A stretch of DNA of 9,652 nucleotides from an uncultured Ellagibacter sp. (lineage in GTDB: Bacteria > Actinomycetota > Coriobacteriia > Coriobacteriales > Eggerthellaceae), in contig NZ_CAKUAL010000070.1 of the NCBI RefSeq assembly GCF_934636505.1, forward strand, positions 1-9,652. The letters are read 5' to 3'. The position numbers were made by a program, and so were the translations under genes. Of this stretch, positions 1-6,165 are shown in pieces (within the stretch, counting starts at the first letter, position 1; each line of letters starts with the position of its first letter). The notes beneath the pieces were generated by a model that had not been told where the DNA came from, searched no databases, and saw nothing but the letters and a program-made list of their open reading frames with translations.

Positions 1-420
1 TACGGGGCGATCATCGTGTTCATCGGCATCCGCAACCTGCTGTCCAAAGAGCAGCGGTTCCTGCCGAAATGGCTGCTCGCGATCATCGTCGCGGCGGCTG
101 GGCTCATCCAGGGCATGTTCGTGTCGGGTGGGGCGTTCCTCGTTATCTACGCCGTGCAGAAGATGAAGGACAAGCAGCAATTCCGCGCCACGCTTTCCGC
201 GTTGTGGGCCATCCTGAACTTTCTGTATGCCCTGCTTGCCTTCACTCAGGGGCATTTCACGGGCGATGTGGTGCTCACCGTGGGCATCTGCATCCCCATC
301 GCCATCGTGGCGAACATCCTGGGCCAGGTCATCCAGAAGCACATCAGCCAGGAGAAGTTCCTCAAACTTACCTACGTCCTGCTGCTGCTGGTTGGCCTCG
401 TGCTGCTCATCACGTCCTAG
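1..420 (+). CDS. TauE/SafE-family membrane permease, C-terminal part (5' end outside window)
   Basis: The reading frame is open from base 1 and ends in TAG at 418-420, so only the last 139 residues are present. They are very hydrophobic and form about four complete membrane helices plus the end of a fifth. The segment GLIQGMFVSGGAFLVIYAV resembles the glycine-rich helix that starts each half of TauE/SafE permeases. It is followed by a charged loop (KMKDKQQFRATLSALW) and three more helices, which matches the second half of the family. Members of this family are inner-membrane exporters or importers of sulfite, sulfoacetate and other small organosulfur anions; the substrate cannot be read from this fragment. 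No terminator follows the stop codon, and the 40-bp-period repeat array begins about 10 bases downstream. Family assignment is fairly sure, substrate unknown. Confidence 0.8.
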   Translation, partial: YGAIIVFIGIRNLLSKEQRFLPKWLLAIIVAAAGLIQGMFVSGGAFLVIYAVQKMKDKQQFRATLSALWAILNFLYALLAFTQGHFTGDVVLTVGICIPIAIVANILGQVIQKHISQEKFLKLTYVLLLLVGLVLLITS

Positions 421-430
421 CGGGGAGAAA

Positions 431-576
431 AATCTCGGTTGCAATAGAGAACTTCGTTCAACAAAACGAAAATCTCGGTTGCAATAGAGATTTCCTTCCA
501 AAACAGTAAGAATCTCGGTTGCGATAGAGATTTCGCTTCAATCATGTTAAAATCTCTATTGCAACCGAGATTTTAA
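431..576. repeat. Array of four near-palindromic 20-22 bp elements at a 40-bp period
   Basis: The 20-mer AATCTCGGTTGCAATAGAGA occurs at 431-450 and 471-490, and again with one change (GCAA to GCGA) at 511-530. A fourth copy at 551-570 is in inverted orientation. The starts 431, 471, 511 and 551 are exactly 40 bp apart. Copy 2 and the reverse complement of copy 4 agree over about 25 bp including flanks. Each core is itself an imperfect dyad, with arms AATCTC and GAGATT around a self-complementary TTGCAA. This is the form of a binding site for a dimeric protein, repeated at nearly four helical turns. The array fills the gap between the permease and the ATPase gene and ends 16 bases before the ATPase start codon. 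Role is inferred: a multi-site operator, perhaps bound by the ATPase itself or by an unlinked regulator. Confidence 0.9.
547..576. promoter_or_regulatory. Inverted fourth copy: extended 30-bp dyad next to the ATPase start
   Basis: This is the most symmetric element of the array. Its arms TTAAAATCTC (547-556) and GAGATTTTAA (567-576) are perfect 10-bp complements, and the centre TTGCAA is also self-complementary, leaving only two mismatched position pairs (TA against CC). A TATAAT-like hexamer, TAAAAT, lies at 548-553 inside the left arm. If that is the -10 box, transcription would start near 560 and a protein on this dyad would cover the start site. No good -35 hexamer sits at the right distance, so the promoter call is weak although the dyad is certain. 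An RNA hairpin could also form, but no T-run follows, so a terminator role is unlikely. Confidence 0.5.
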
Positions 577-591
577 CGGAAGACATGAATC

Positions 592-1821
592 ATGGAATAC
601 GCACCCCGCCCCACTTATGAAAACGAGCTCAAAGCGCTTCGCAATACCGAGGACATTAAGGTTCTCGTGGGCGTTCGTCGCTGCGGCAAATCGACGTTAC
701 TGCGGTGGCTCCAAGGCGACCTGCTCGATAGCGGCGTCGGGGCGGGCAACGTGTTCTACCGGCGCATGGACTTATTCGGCATGCCGACGAACCCGAACGC
801 CGAATGGCTGGTGAACGAGATATCGGCTGCAATCGAAAAGAGCGACCCTGAAAAGCCGTTCTATGTGCTTCTCGATGAGATTCAGGACGTAGACGGCTGG
901 GAGCGCGTTGTTCGTCAGCTGCACACAAGGCCGAATACCGATGTGTATATCACGGGGTCAAATGCCTATGTCCTCTCTTCCGATCTTGCAACGCTTATAG
1001 GGGGGCGTTATGTGGAGATGAAGGTGCAGCCGCTTTCGCTTTCCGAGTATCTTTCTTTCTCTTCCTATTACGACGTGCATTTCCCGAATGAGGACTCGGC
1101 ATTTGCGGAATACTTGCGTTACGGAGGCATGCCGGCCTTGTTTCACCAAAAAGAACGAGACCAGGATCGTATGGCCCAGCTGCTGCGTACGGTGTACGAA
1201 ACGATTATCCTCAATGACGTGGTGGAACGCACGAAAATCGGTGATGTGGACTTGCTTTCGAAGCTTGTTCGCTACGTGTTCACAACCTCGGGGTCGCTTT
1301 TCTCTGCGAACAAGATTGCCAACACGCTGACAAGCTACGGTCGCAAGACTCGAATCGAAACAGTGGAAGCGTATCTACGTGCGTTGGTCGATGCTTTGAT
1401 CCTTCACGCGTGCGAGCAGGTCGGGTTGTCGGGCAAGGATATTTTGCGTCCGCAGCGTAAGTTCTACCCGGTGGATACGGGATTGAGAAACCTCGCAAGT
1501 GGATTCGTCTCGGGGGACATTGGCTTTCAGATTGAAAATGTGGTTTGCAACGAGCTTCTGCGACGTGGCTGGAGCGTGTCGGTGGGCTCGCTTCGCGTTG
1601 GGGAAGTCGACTTCGTCGCCGAACGCGCGCAGAAGCGGATGTATATACAGGTGACGGAATCGCTTGTTGACCAGGGGGTGTATGAACGGGAAATATTCCC
1701 TCTCCGCTTGATTGGCGACTCGTGGCCCAAGTTTATCTTGACAGCCGATCGCCTTCGATGTGGCGTGACTGAAGAGGGGGTTGCCATAATAAACGTCATC
1801 GATTGGCTGCTGGATAGGTAG
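592..1821 (+). CDS. DUF4143-type ATP-binding protein (AAA-like ATPase with C-terminal nuclease-fold domain)
   Basis: This 409-residue protein has the usual length and layout of the ATPases annotated as ATP-binding protein with a DUF4143 domain. The Walker A motif GVRRCGKST is at residues 27-35. The Walker B motif YVLLDEIQDV lies at about 91-100, with D95 and E96. The family signatures GSNAYVLSSDL and GGRYVEMKVQPLSLSEYL follow from about residue 122. The C-terminal part has a PD-(D/E)XK-like pattern, EVDFVA at 338-343 and YIQVT at 351-355, but Thr stands where active nucleases carry Lys, so nuclease activity is doubtful. The ATG at 592 follows GGAAG at 578-582 with 9 bases between. The gene stands alone downstream of the four-dyad array. 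Its codons are visibly less GC-rich than those of its neighbours, which suggests separate acquisition. The cellular role of this family is poorly known. Confidence 0.88.
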   Translation: MEYAPRPTYENELKALRNTEDIKVLVGVRRCGKSTLLRWLQGDLLDSGVGAGNVFYRRMDLFGMPTNPNAEWLVNEISAAIEKSDPEKPFYVLLDEIQDVDGWERVVRQLHTRPNTDVYITGSNAYVLSSDLATLIGGRYVEMKVQPLSLSEYLSFSSYYDVHFPNEDSAFAEYLRYGGMPALFHQKERDQDRMAQLLRTVYETIILNDVVERTKIGDVDLLSKLVRYVFTTSGSLFSANKIANTLTSYGRKTRIETVEAYLRALVDALILHACEQVGLSGKDILRPQRKFYPVDTGLRNLASGFVSGDIGFQIENVVCNELLRRGWSVSVGSLRVGEVDFVAERAQKRMYIQVTESLVDQGVYEREIFPLRLIGDSWPKFILTADRLRCGVTEEGVAIINVIDWLLDR

Positions 1822-1911
1822 AGGAATGCTTGGGGTTTCTTTTTGCTCTGCTCCGTTTCTATCCTATTATTTCGCTCGGGAAACTTTTCTGTGATGGACC
1901 CCATTTAGTCG

Positions 1912-1917
1912 TACAAT
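1912..1917 (+). promoter_or_regulatory. Possible -10 box for the usp-aminotransferase operon
   Basis: TACAAT matches the sigma-70 -10 consensus at five of six positions and lies 39 bases before the usp start codon. No convincing -35 hexamer is present 16-18 bases upstream. The call rests on the -10 match and on its place in the 134-base gap after the ATPase gene. Confidence 0.3.
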
Positions 1918-1955
1918 GGCGTCTAGATTCAAGGCTTTAACGAAAGGGGACTGCC

Positions 1956-2402
1956 ATGTCTGCCATTCACTTGTTCCCGCGCGTGTTCGCATCGCTCGAC
2001 GGCGGATCAACGCAGGATATCGTCGCGCGTCGCGCTGTCGCGATCGCCGCTGCCAATAACGCCGACCTGCTGTTCGGCCACGTCGTCGACTCCGTTCCGT
2101 TCGAGGCGAACGGCGCCGACTTCGACGCGCTGTGCGAGTCGCGCAAAGAGCAGCTCGAGGCCGACCTTGCCGACATCCTGGAAGAGGCGAGGAAGAACCC
2201 CGACATCAAATCGGTCGATCTTCAGGTGCGCGCCGGCCGCATCACCGATACGCTGTCCGAGCAGCTCATCGAGCCCTTCAAGCCCGACCTCGTCATCTGC
2301 GGCGAGCGCGGCCTGTCCAATATGCAGTACGCCTTCGTCGGCAGCGTCTCAAAGTATCTCATCCGCACTGTTCGCTGCGACGTTCATGTCGTCAAAGCGT
2401 AG
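1956..2402 (+). CDS. Universal stress protein (UspA family), ATP-binding type
   Basis: The 148-residue product has the length of a single Usp domain. It opens with a hydrophobic strand and the Asp-Gly pair (PRVFASLDGGS) typical of the family. It also has the complete nucleotide-binding signature G-x2-G-x9-G-S, at G116, G119, G129 and S130 (GERGLSNMQYAFVGS), so it should bind ATP like the MJ0577 subgroup. It ends in the usual strand CDVHVVKA. Such cytoplasmic dimers are linked to survival under starvation and other stress, but their exact action is mostly unknown. The start is supported by AAAGGGGA at 1943-1950. The stop lies only 15 bases before the aminotransferase start, so the two are probably one transcript. 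Confidence 0.92.
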   Translation: MSAIHLFPRVFASLDGGSTQDIVARRAVAIAAANNADLLFGHVVDSVPFEANGADFDALCESRKEQLEADLADILEEARKNPDIKSVDLQVRAGRITDTLSEQLIEPFKPDLVICGERGLSNMQYAFVGSVSKYLIRTVRCDVHVVKA

Positions 2403-2417
2403 TTAGAAAGGTTCTCC

Positions 2418-3596
2418 ATGCTCAACCAACGCGCGACCGAGCTCGGCTCCGCCCCTAACAAGATTCGCGAGCTTTTCGCCTACGGCCTCAAGCGCAAGGC
2501 CGAGATCGGCGAGGAGAACGTGTTCGACTTCTCCATCGGCAACCCGAGTGTCCCAGCGCCCGACTCCGTCGCCGAGTCCATCGCCGAGCTGATCAAGGAG
2601 CCGCCCTGCGCGCTCCACGGCTACACGCCGTCTCCCGGCGCTGCCGGCCCGCGTCAGGCAGTGGCCGACAATATCAGCCGCCGTTTCGGCATCGAAGCTA
2701 CGGCCGACCAGGTCTATCTTACCGCTGGCGCCGCCGCTGGCCTCGCCATCAGCATCTATGCGATTACCAATCCCGGGGACGAGATCATGGTGATCGCTCC
2801 GTACTTCCCCGAGTATGCCGTGTGGGCCGAGACCGCCGGCTGCACGACGATTGAGGTGCCGGCGCATGAGCCCGATTTCCAGATGGACATCGACGCCATC
2901 GATGCCGCCTTCACGCCGAAGACCGCGGGCATCATCATCAACTCGCCGAACAACCCGGTGGGCGCTGTCTACACGCGCGATAATCTCGAGGCGCTCGCTG
3001 CGCTGCTCTCGCGCAAGGAAGAGGAGTATGGACACCCGATTTACCTGATCAGCGACGAACCGTACCGCGAGATCACCTATGGTGCCGAGGTTCCCTACGT
3101 GCCCACGATTTACAAGCGCACCATCGTCTGCTACTCGTATTCCAAGTCGCTGTCGCTCCCGGGCGAGCGCATCGGCTACATCTACGTGTCCAACCTCATG
3201 GACAACGCGAAGGAGGTCTACACGGCGGTGAGTGGCGCGGGTCGCGCGCTTGGCTTCATCTGCACGGCCGTGCTGTTCCAGCGTGTGATGGAGAAATGCG
3301 TGAACGAGCCCTCCGACGTCGAGGCCTATCGCGCAAACCGCGAGCTGCTCACGAAGGGCCTTTCCGAGTTGGGCTACGAGTTCGTCGAGCCCGATGGGGC
3401 ATTCTATCTGTGGGTTCGCGCGCTTGAGCCCGATGACGAGGCGTTTTGCGAAAAGGCGAAGGCTCATGAGCTTCTGCTTGTGCCCGCCACGTGCTTCAAG
3501 TCCCACGGCTGGGTGCGCATCAGCTACTGCGTGTCCGCCGATGTCATCAAACGCTCCATGCCCGCTTTCAAGGCGCTTATGGAGGAATATAAGTAG
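2418..3596 (+). CDS. PLP-dependent class I/II aminotransferase (aspartate aminotransferase-like)
   Basis: The 392-residue product has the typical length of a fold-type I aminotransferase and would transfer amino groups between an amino acid and a 2-oxo acid in the cytoplasm. The expected motifs are in order: substrate-side FSIGNPSVPAP near residue 40, NSPNNPVG at 175-182, DEPYRE at 213-218 (Asp213 for the PLP ring nitrogen, Tyr216 for its hydroxyl), SYSKSLSLPGERIGY with the Schiff-base lysine at K243, and R367 in GWVRISY for the substrate carboxylate. Its preferred amino acid cannot be read from sequence; aspartate or aromatic substrates are possible. The start follows AGAAAGG about 6 bases upstream. 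It is the second gene of an operon with usp and is followed by a strong terminator. Confidence 0.92.
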   Translation: MLNQRATELGSAPNKIRELFAYGLKRKAEIGEENVFDFSIGNPSVPAPDSVAESIAELIKEPPCALHGYTPSPGAAGPRQAVADNISRRFGIEATADQVYLTAGAAAGLAISIYAITNPGDEIMVIAPYFPEYAVWAETAGCTTIEVPAHEPDFQMDIDAIDAAFTPKTAGIIINSPNNPVGAVYTRDNLEALAALLSRKEEEYGHPIYLISDEPYREITYGAEVPYVPTIYKRTIVCYSYSKSLSLPGERIGYIYVSNLMDNAKEVYTAVSGAGRALGFICTAVLFQRVMEKCVNEPSDVEAYRANRELLTKGLSELGYEFVEPDGAFYLWVRALEPDDEAFCEKAKAHELLLVPATCFKSHGWVRISYCVSADVIKRSMPAFKALMEEYK

Positions 3597-3616
3597 CGCG
3601 CTTGGCTTTCGGCCGA

Positions 3617-3655
3617 GGGCGGTTCGCGGCAAGTCGGTCGCGAACCGCCCTTTTT
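3617..3655 (+). terminator. Intrinsic terminator of the usp-aminotransferase operon
   Basis: A perfect 12-bp stem, GGGCGGTTCGCG (3617-3628) with CGCGAACCGCCC (3639-3650), encloses a 10-base loop and is followed directly by TTTTT (3651-3655). It starts 20 bases after the aminotransferase stop. On the minus strand no T-run follows the hairpin, so it is mainly a plus-strand terminator and not clearly one for the converging LuxR gene. Confidence 0.93.
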
Positions 3656-3751
3656 GTTGTGCCCTTGCTTCGGGTGTGCGTTCCCGTCTCCGCCAGGCGC
3701 CCTGACCCCGAAGCGAGACCCCGGGTCCAGTCTCTGCCCCAGGCCGCAACC

Positions 3752-5386
3752 CTAGGACGTGTACTTCTCCATGTAATCGAGGATTTCCTGGCGCGAGTGC
3801 AGGCCGGTTTTCGCGTAGATGCGCTTGATGTGGGCATGCGCCGTCCCCGGGCTGATGAACAGCTCCTCAGCCACGCGCTTTTGCGTCCAGCCGAGTGCGT
3901 AAAGCGAAAGCACTTCGATCTCTCGCTCGGAAAGCAGGAACTGCTTGCCGACCTCTTCAGCGTTGTGGCGCATAGTGGCCTGCCGCACATCGGCCAGGCT
4001 TTCGTGATGCTCGTCGAGGCCCATGATTTTTACGACGGGGCTTGCTTGCGCAGCCTCTTGCTGATGGGCCATCTCTTCTTCGGGTATGGCCTCGAATTTG
4101 CGCACGTTCAGGAAGTTAATGAATGCGACCTGGGTCGAAATCACGATCATCGTGAACACGGCGGCGAGCATCAGAAGGTCGTTTTGCGACACTGCCGTCA
4201 CATTGATGAGTGTGATGCGGGCGATGCCTCGGCATCCGAGCCAGACGATCCATCCAGCAATCGCATAGTAGTAAGGGCAGCGCCAGCCGTAGCTCATGAA
4301 CGCGAGGATGATGTACCACGAGAAGGCGACGAGCAGCGCATTGAGGTTGGTCGTGAAGATGGCGCCGATATCGAGCGCGTCGGGCCAAGCCGAATAGCAC
4401 AAAAGAGCGATGCAGGCGAGCGCTTCCATGACGACGAAGATGCCGACGGTCATGACGCGATGGTGCCGCCTGCACGCGAACAAGATAATCGCGACGCAAA
4501 ATGCGAGGATAAGTACAAGATCGGCGAATCGCGTTGTCGCCCGAAATGCGATCGGCGATCCATCGGGGTACCCGCGCAAAAAGCCGTCGGCACACGCAAG
4601 CACGCCGATGCTCACGGAGATGGTGGCGAGGAAGACCTTCGACGTCATGGTGTTCTTCGTGAAACTGAAGAAGTCGTTCTCGCTGGAAATCGTCTTGATG
4701 TCGCAGGCGAGGGGCTTCTTTCGGGCGAGCGTTATGCAGGGAAACTGCAGCAGCACAAGCGCCACTGCGTAGAAGCTGGAGATGCCTTTCGCCATGAATA
4801 TCGAGGCAAAGATGAGCAGCTCGCTTACAAACAGCGCGCCGAATGCGTATATGACGGCGGTTGTCGCGGTGCAATCGCGTGCGCGGCGCAGCCAGTACGA
4901 CATGCAAGCGAGGCCGCCCAATGTGCAAAGCGTGCTTGCAAGAAAGTGGTTCGCGGCCGTATTCGTCTCAGCAGGCCCGATTTCCAGCAGACCTGTCATG
5001 ACGAGGGAAAACGCCTCAAGGAGAATCGATGCAAAGGCGATGCCCCTCACGACGCGATGCGAAAGATGGCACTTTGTGATGGCAATCAGAAGCCACAGCA
5101 CCGCTAAAATCGCGAGCGCGACGAGCATGACTCCGTCGGAAAAGACGCCCTCGTCGCTGTGACGATAGCTGCCATAACTGCCGATGATGAGCCCCGCGCG
5201 GCAAAGGGCAAGACCCAGAATCGACCAAGCGAGCGGTTTGTGCCGGACAATCACAGCACTGATGCTCTCCATTTTTTCGGCTGGAAAGACTGTGGATTCT
5301 TCGGAAGGAGTCTTTTGATTTTGGGTGCACGAAAGGGAAGGCGACGATTGGTTCGTCTTTCCAGTCATGCTATCCCCTGCTTTCAT
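3752..5386 (-). CDS. Membrane-bound LuxR-family transcriptional regulator (12 TM helices plus C-terminal HTH)
   Basis: The 544-residue protein has a polar N-terminal stretch of about 45 residues, then about twelve hydrophobic helices in an MFS-like arrangement, a charged linker, and a LuxR/GerE helix-turn-helix over roughly residues 484-544. In that domain LSEREIEVL opens the fold and TQKRVAEELFISPGTAHAHI is the helix-turn-helix itself. There is no receiver domain, so the membrane part probably senses a signal directly. Regulators of this build are abundant in Eggerthellaceae and usually lie beside the genes they control. It is divergent from the NifU-like operon, the likely target. The frame can be opened at a TTG at 5425, but ATG at 5386 follows AAAGG and is preferred. 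A second ATG at 5368, with AGGGGA just upstream, is nearly as likely and would shorten the protein by six residues. Confidence 0.88.
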   Translation of the reverse strand: MKAGDSMTGKTNQSSPSLSCTQNQKTPSEESTVFPAEKMESISAVIVRHKPLAWSILGLALCRAGLIIGSYGSYRHSDEGVFSDGVMLVALAILAVLWLLIAITKCHLSHRVVRGIAFASILLEAFSLVMTGLLEIGPAETNTAANHFLASTLCTLGGLACMSYWLRRARDCTATTAVIYAFGALFVSELLIFASIFMAKGISSFYAVALVLLQFPCITLARKKPLACDIKTISSENDFFSFTKNTMTSKVFLATISVSIGVLACADGFLRGYPDGSPIAFRATTRFADLVLILAFCVAIILFACRRHHRVMTVGIFVVMEALACIALLCYSAWPDALDIGAIFTTNLNALLVAFSWYIILAFMSYGWRCPYYYAIAGWIVWLGCRGIARITLINVTAVSQNDLLMLAAVFTMIVISTQVAFINFLNVRKFEAIPEEEMAHQQEAAQASPVVKIMGLDEHHESLADVRQATMRHNAEEVGKQFLLSEREIEVLSLYALGWTQKRVAEELFISPGTAHAHIKRIYAKTGLHSRQEILDYMEKYTS

Positions 5387-5441
5387 AGCGGCCTTTGAAC
5401 AGGCGCGATTGTTTTTTATCCCCAAAGAGGGTATGTCCCCC

Positions 5442-5470
5442 TGCCAAAAACTGGCATCATAATAGCATCA
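5442..5470. promoter_or_regulatory. Candidate operator region between the divergent luxR-type and NifU-like genes
   Basis: Two small signals overlap here. A 15-bp dyad pairs TGCCA (5442-5446) with TGGCA (5452-5456). A direct repeat of GCATCA occurs at 5454-5459 and 5465-5470, an 11-bp step or about one helical turn, which suits side-by-side half-sites for a LuxR-type dimer. On the minus strand, TTGGCA inside the dyad resembles a -35 box for the regulator gene, but no good -10 follows at the right distance. Such short repeats can arise by chance, so this is only a candidate. Confidence 0.35.
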
Positions 5471-5490
5471 ATTTGTTTCGATTCGGAGTC

Positions 5491-5519
5491 TTGACATGAT
5501 TATCCGTAAATCAAGATTT
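5491..5519 (+). promoter_or_regulatory. Possible promoter of the NifU-like operon
   Basis: A perfect -35 consensus, TTGACA, is at 5491-5496. The matching -10 region around 5513-5518 (AAGATT) is poor, with three of six consensus bases, so the promoter may need an activator, which would fit control by the adjacent LuxR-type protein. The start codon at 5542 lies 23 bases beyond the -10 region. Confidence 0.35.
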
Positions 5520-5541
5520 TCGGTTGAGGGAGAGGGAAGCT

Positions 5542-6165
5542 ATGGGGGACGGACGAGACATTTATCGTGAACCAGCCGAGCGCGCGCTCATTCGCACTGC
5601 CGACGTGTATCAAACGAATCTCGACGAAGGCGTTGCGGGGTATTCCGACACGCTGCTGTCGATCGTTGCCAATTTCACCAACTCTGGCAAACCGGAGGGC
5701 TTTAACGCGGAATCCATGGTGGGCAAATCGAAGCGCGGCGAAGTGGCGCTGCGCCTGTTCGCCGTTGTCGGCGAGCCCGAAGACGGTGGTGAGCCTCGCT
5801 TCCTGCGCGCTGGGTTCAAGACGCGTGGATGCCTTGCCATGACCGCCTGCGCAAGCGTCATCTGCGCGATGATCGAGGGCAAGACGTTCTCGGAGGCGCT
5901 TGCGATCACGCCCGACGACGTGAAGGCTGCCGTCGACGGCGTGCCCTACGACAAAGCGCATACCACAGTGTTCGCGGTCGAGGGCGTGCGCGGTCTGATT
6001 GGCGACTGGTATTACCGCGGCGGCATAACGCTCGCCGAACTTAACGAGAAGTTGCCGTGCGATACGAGCTTGGTCGCGTGCCTTCTGTGCGAGCACTGCT
6101 CGTTGCGCGACACGCGCCTCGACATGATGGTCGACGAAGCGCGTGCGAAGGCGGCGGATGCGTAA
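5542..6165 (+). CDS. Degenerate NifU/IscU-like iron-sulfur scaffold family protein
   Basis: The 207-residue product resembles the NifU N-terminal (IscU-like) fold. RFLRAGFKTRGCLAMTACASVICAMIEGKTFSEAL (written here only as landmarks R86 to L120) matches the core around the central scaffold cysteine, here C97. The other two ligands are not kept: where IscU has GxPxCGD this protein reads GKSKRGE (61-67), and at the His-Cys pair it has H140-T141. A new cysteine cluster, C173 and C180-x2-C183-x2-C186, appears in a C-terminal extension absent from IscU. The protein may bind a different cluster or metal, or act in another role. ATG at 5542 is chosen because AGAGGGAAG precedes it; an upstream TTG at 5524 is less likely. 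Its stop overlaps the next start by one base (TAATG), indicating coupled translation. Confidence 0.72.
   Translation: MGDGRDIYREPAERALIRTADVYQTNLDEGVAGYSDTLLSIVANFTNSGKPEGFNAESMVGKSKRGEVALRLFAVVGEPEDGGEPRFLRAGFKTRGCLAMTACASVICAMIEGKTFSEALAITPDDVKAAVDGVPYDKAHTTVFAVEGVRGLIGDWYYRGGITLAELNEKLPCDTSLVACLLCEHCSLRDTRLDMMVDEARAKAADA

Noticed and set aside
431..570. Short CRISPR array
   Set aside because: Units are 20-22 bp with 18-20 bp spacers, shorter than normal; spacers are related to each other, one unit is inverted, and there are no cas genes.
431..1821. Transposon ends around the ATPase
   Set aside because: The inverted copy lies on the same side as the direct copies; no matching repeat is seen after the ATPase stop and there is no transposase.
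2403..3749. Long antisense frame of 448 residues
   Set aside because: Fully opposite the well-supported aminotransferase; Arg/Gly/Val-rich product without motifs, typical of a high-GC mirror frame.
3656..3751. Terminator for the LuxR-type gene
   Set aside because: Only a short GACCCCGGGTC palindrome (3717-3727) and a GACCCC repeat are visible, without a T-run on the minus strand.
3602..5107. Long plus-strand frame of 501 residues
   Set aside because: Mirror of the LuxR-type regulator, spans the terminator at 3617-3655, and has no recognisable domain.
6057..6164. Upstream extension of the uncharacterised gene
   Set aside because: It would lie inside the NifU-like gene; the ATG at 6165 in the TAATG overlap is the more natural start.
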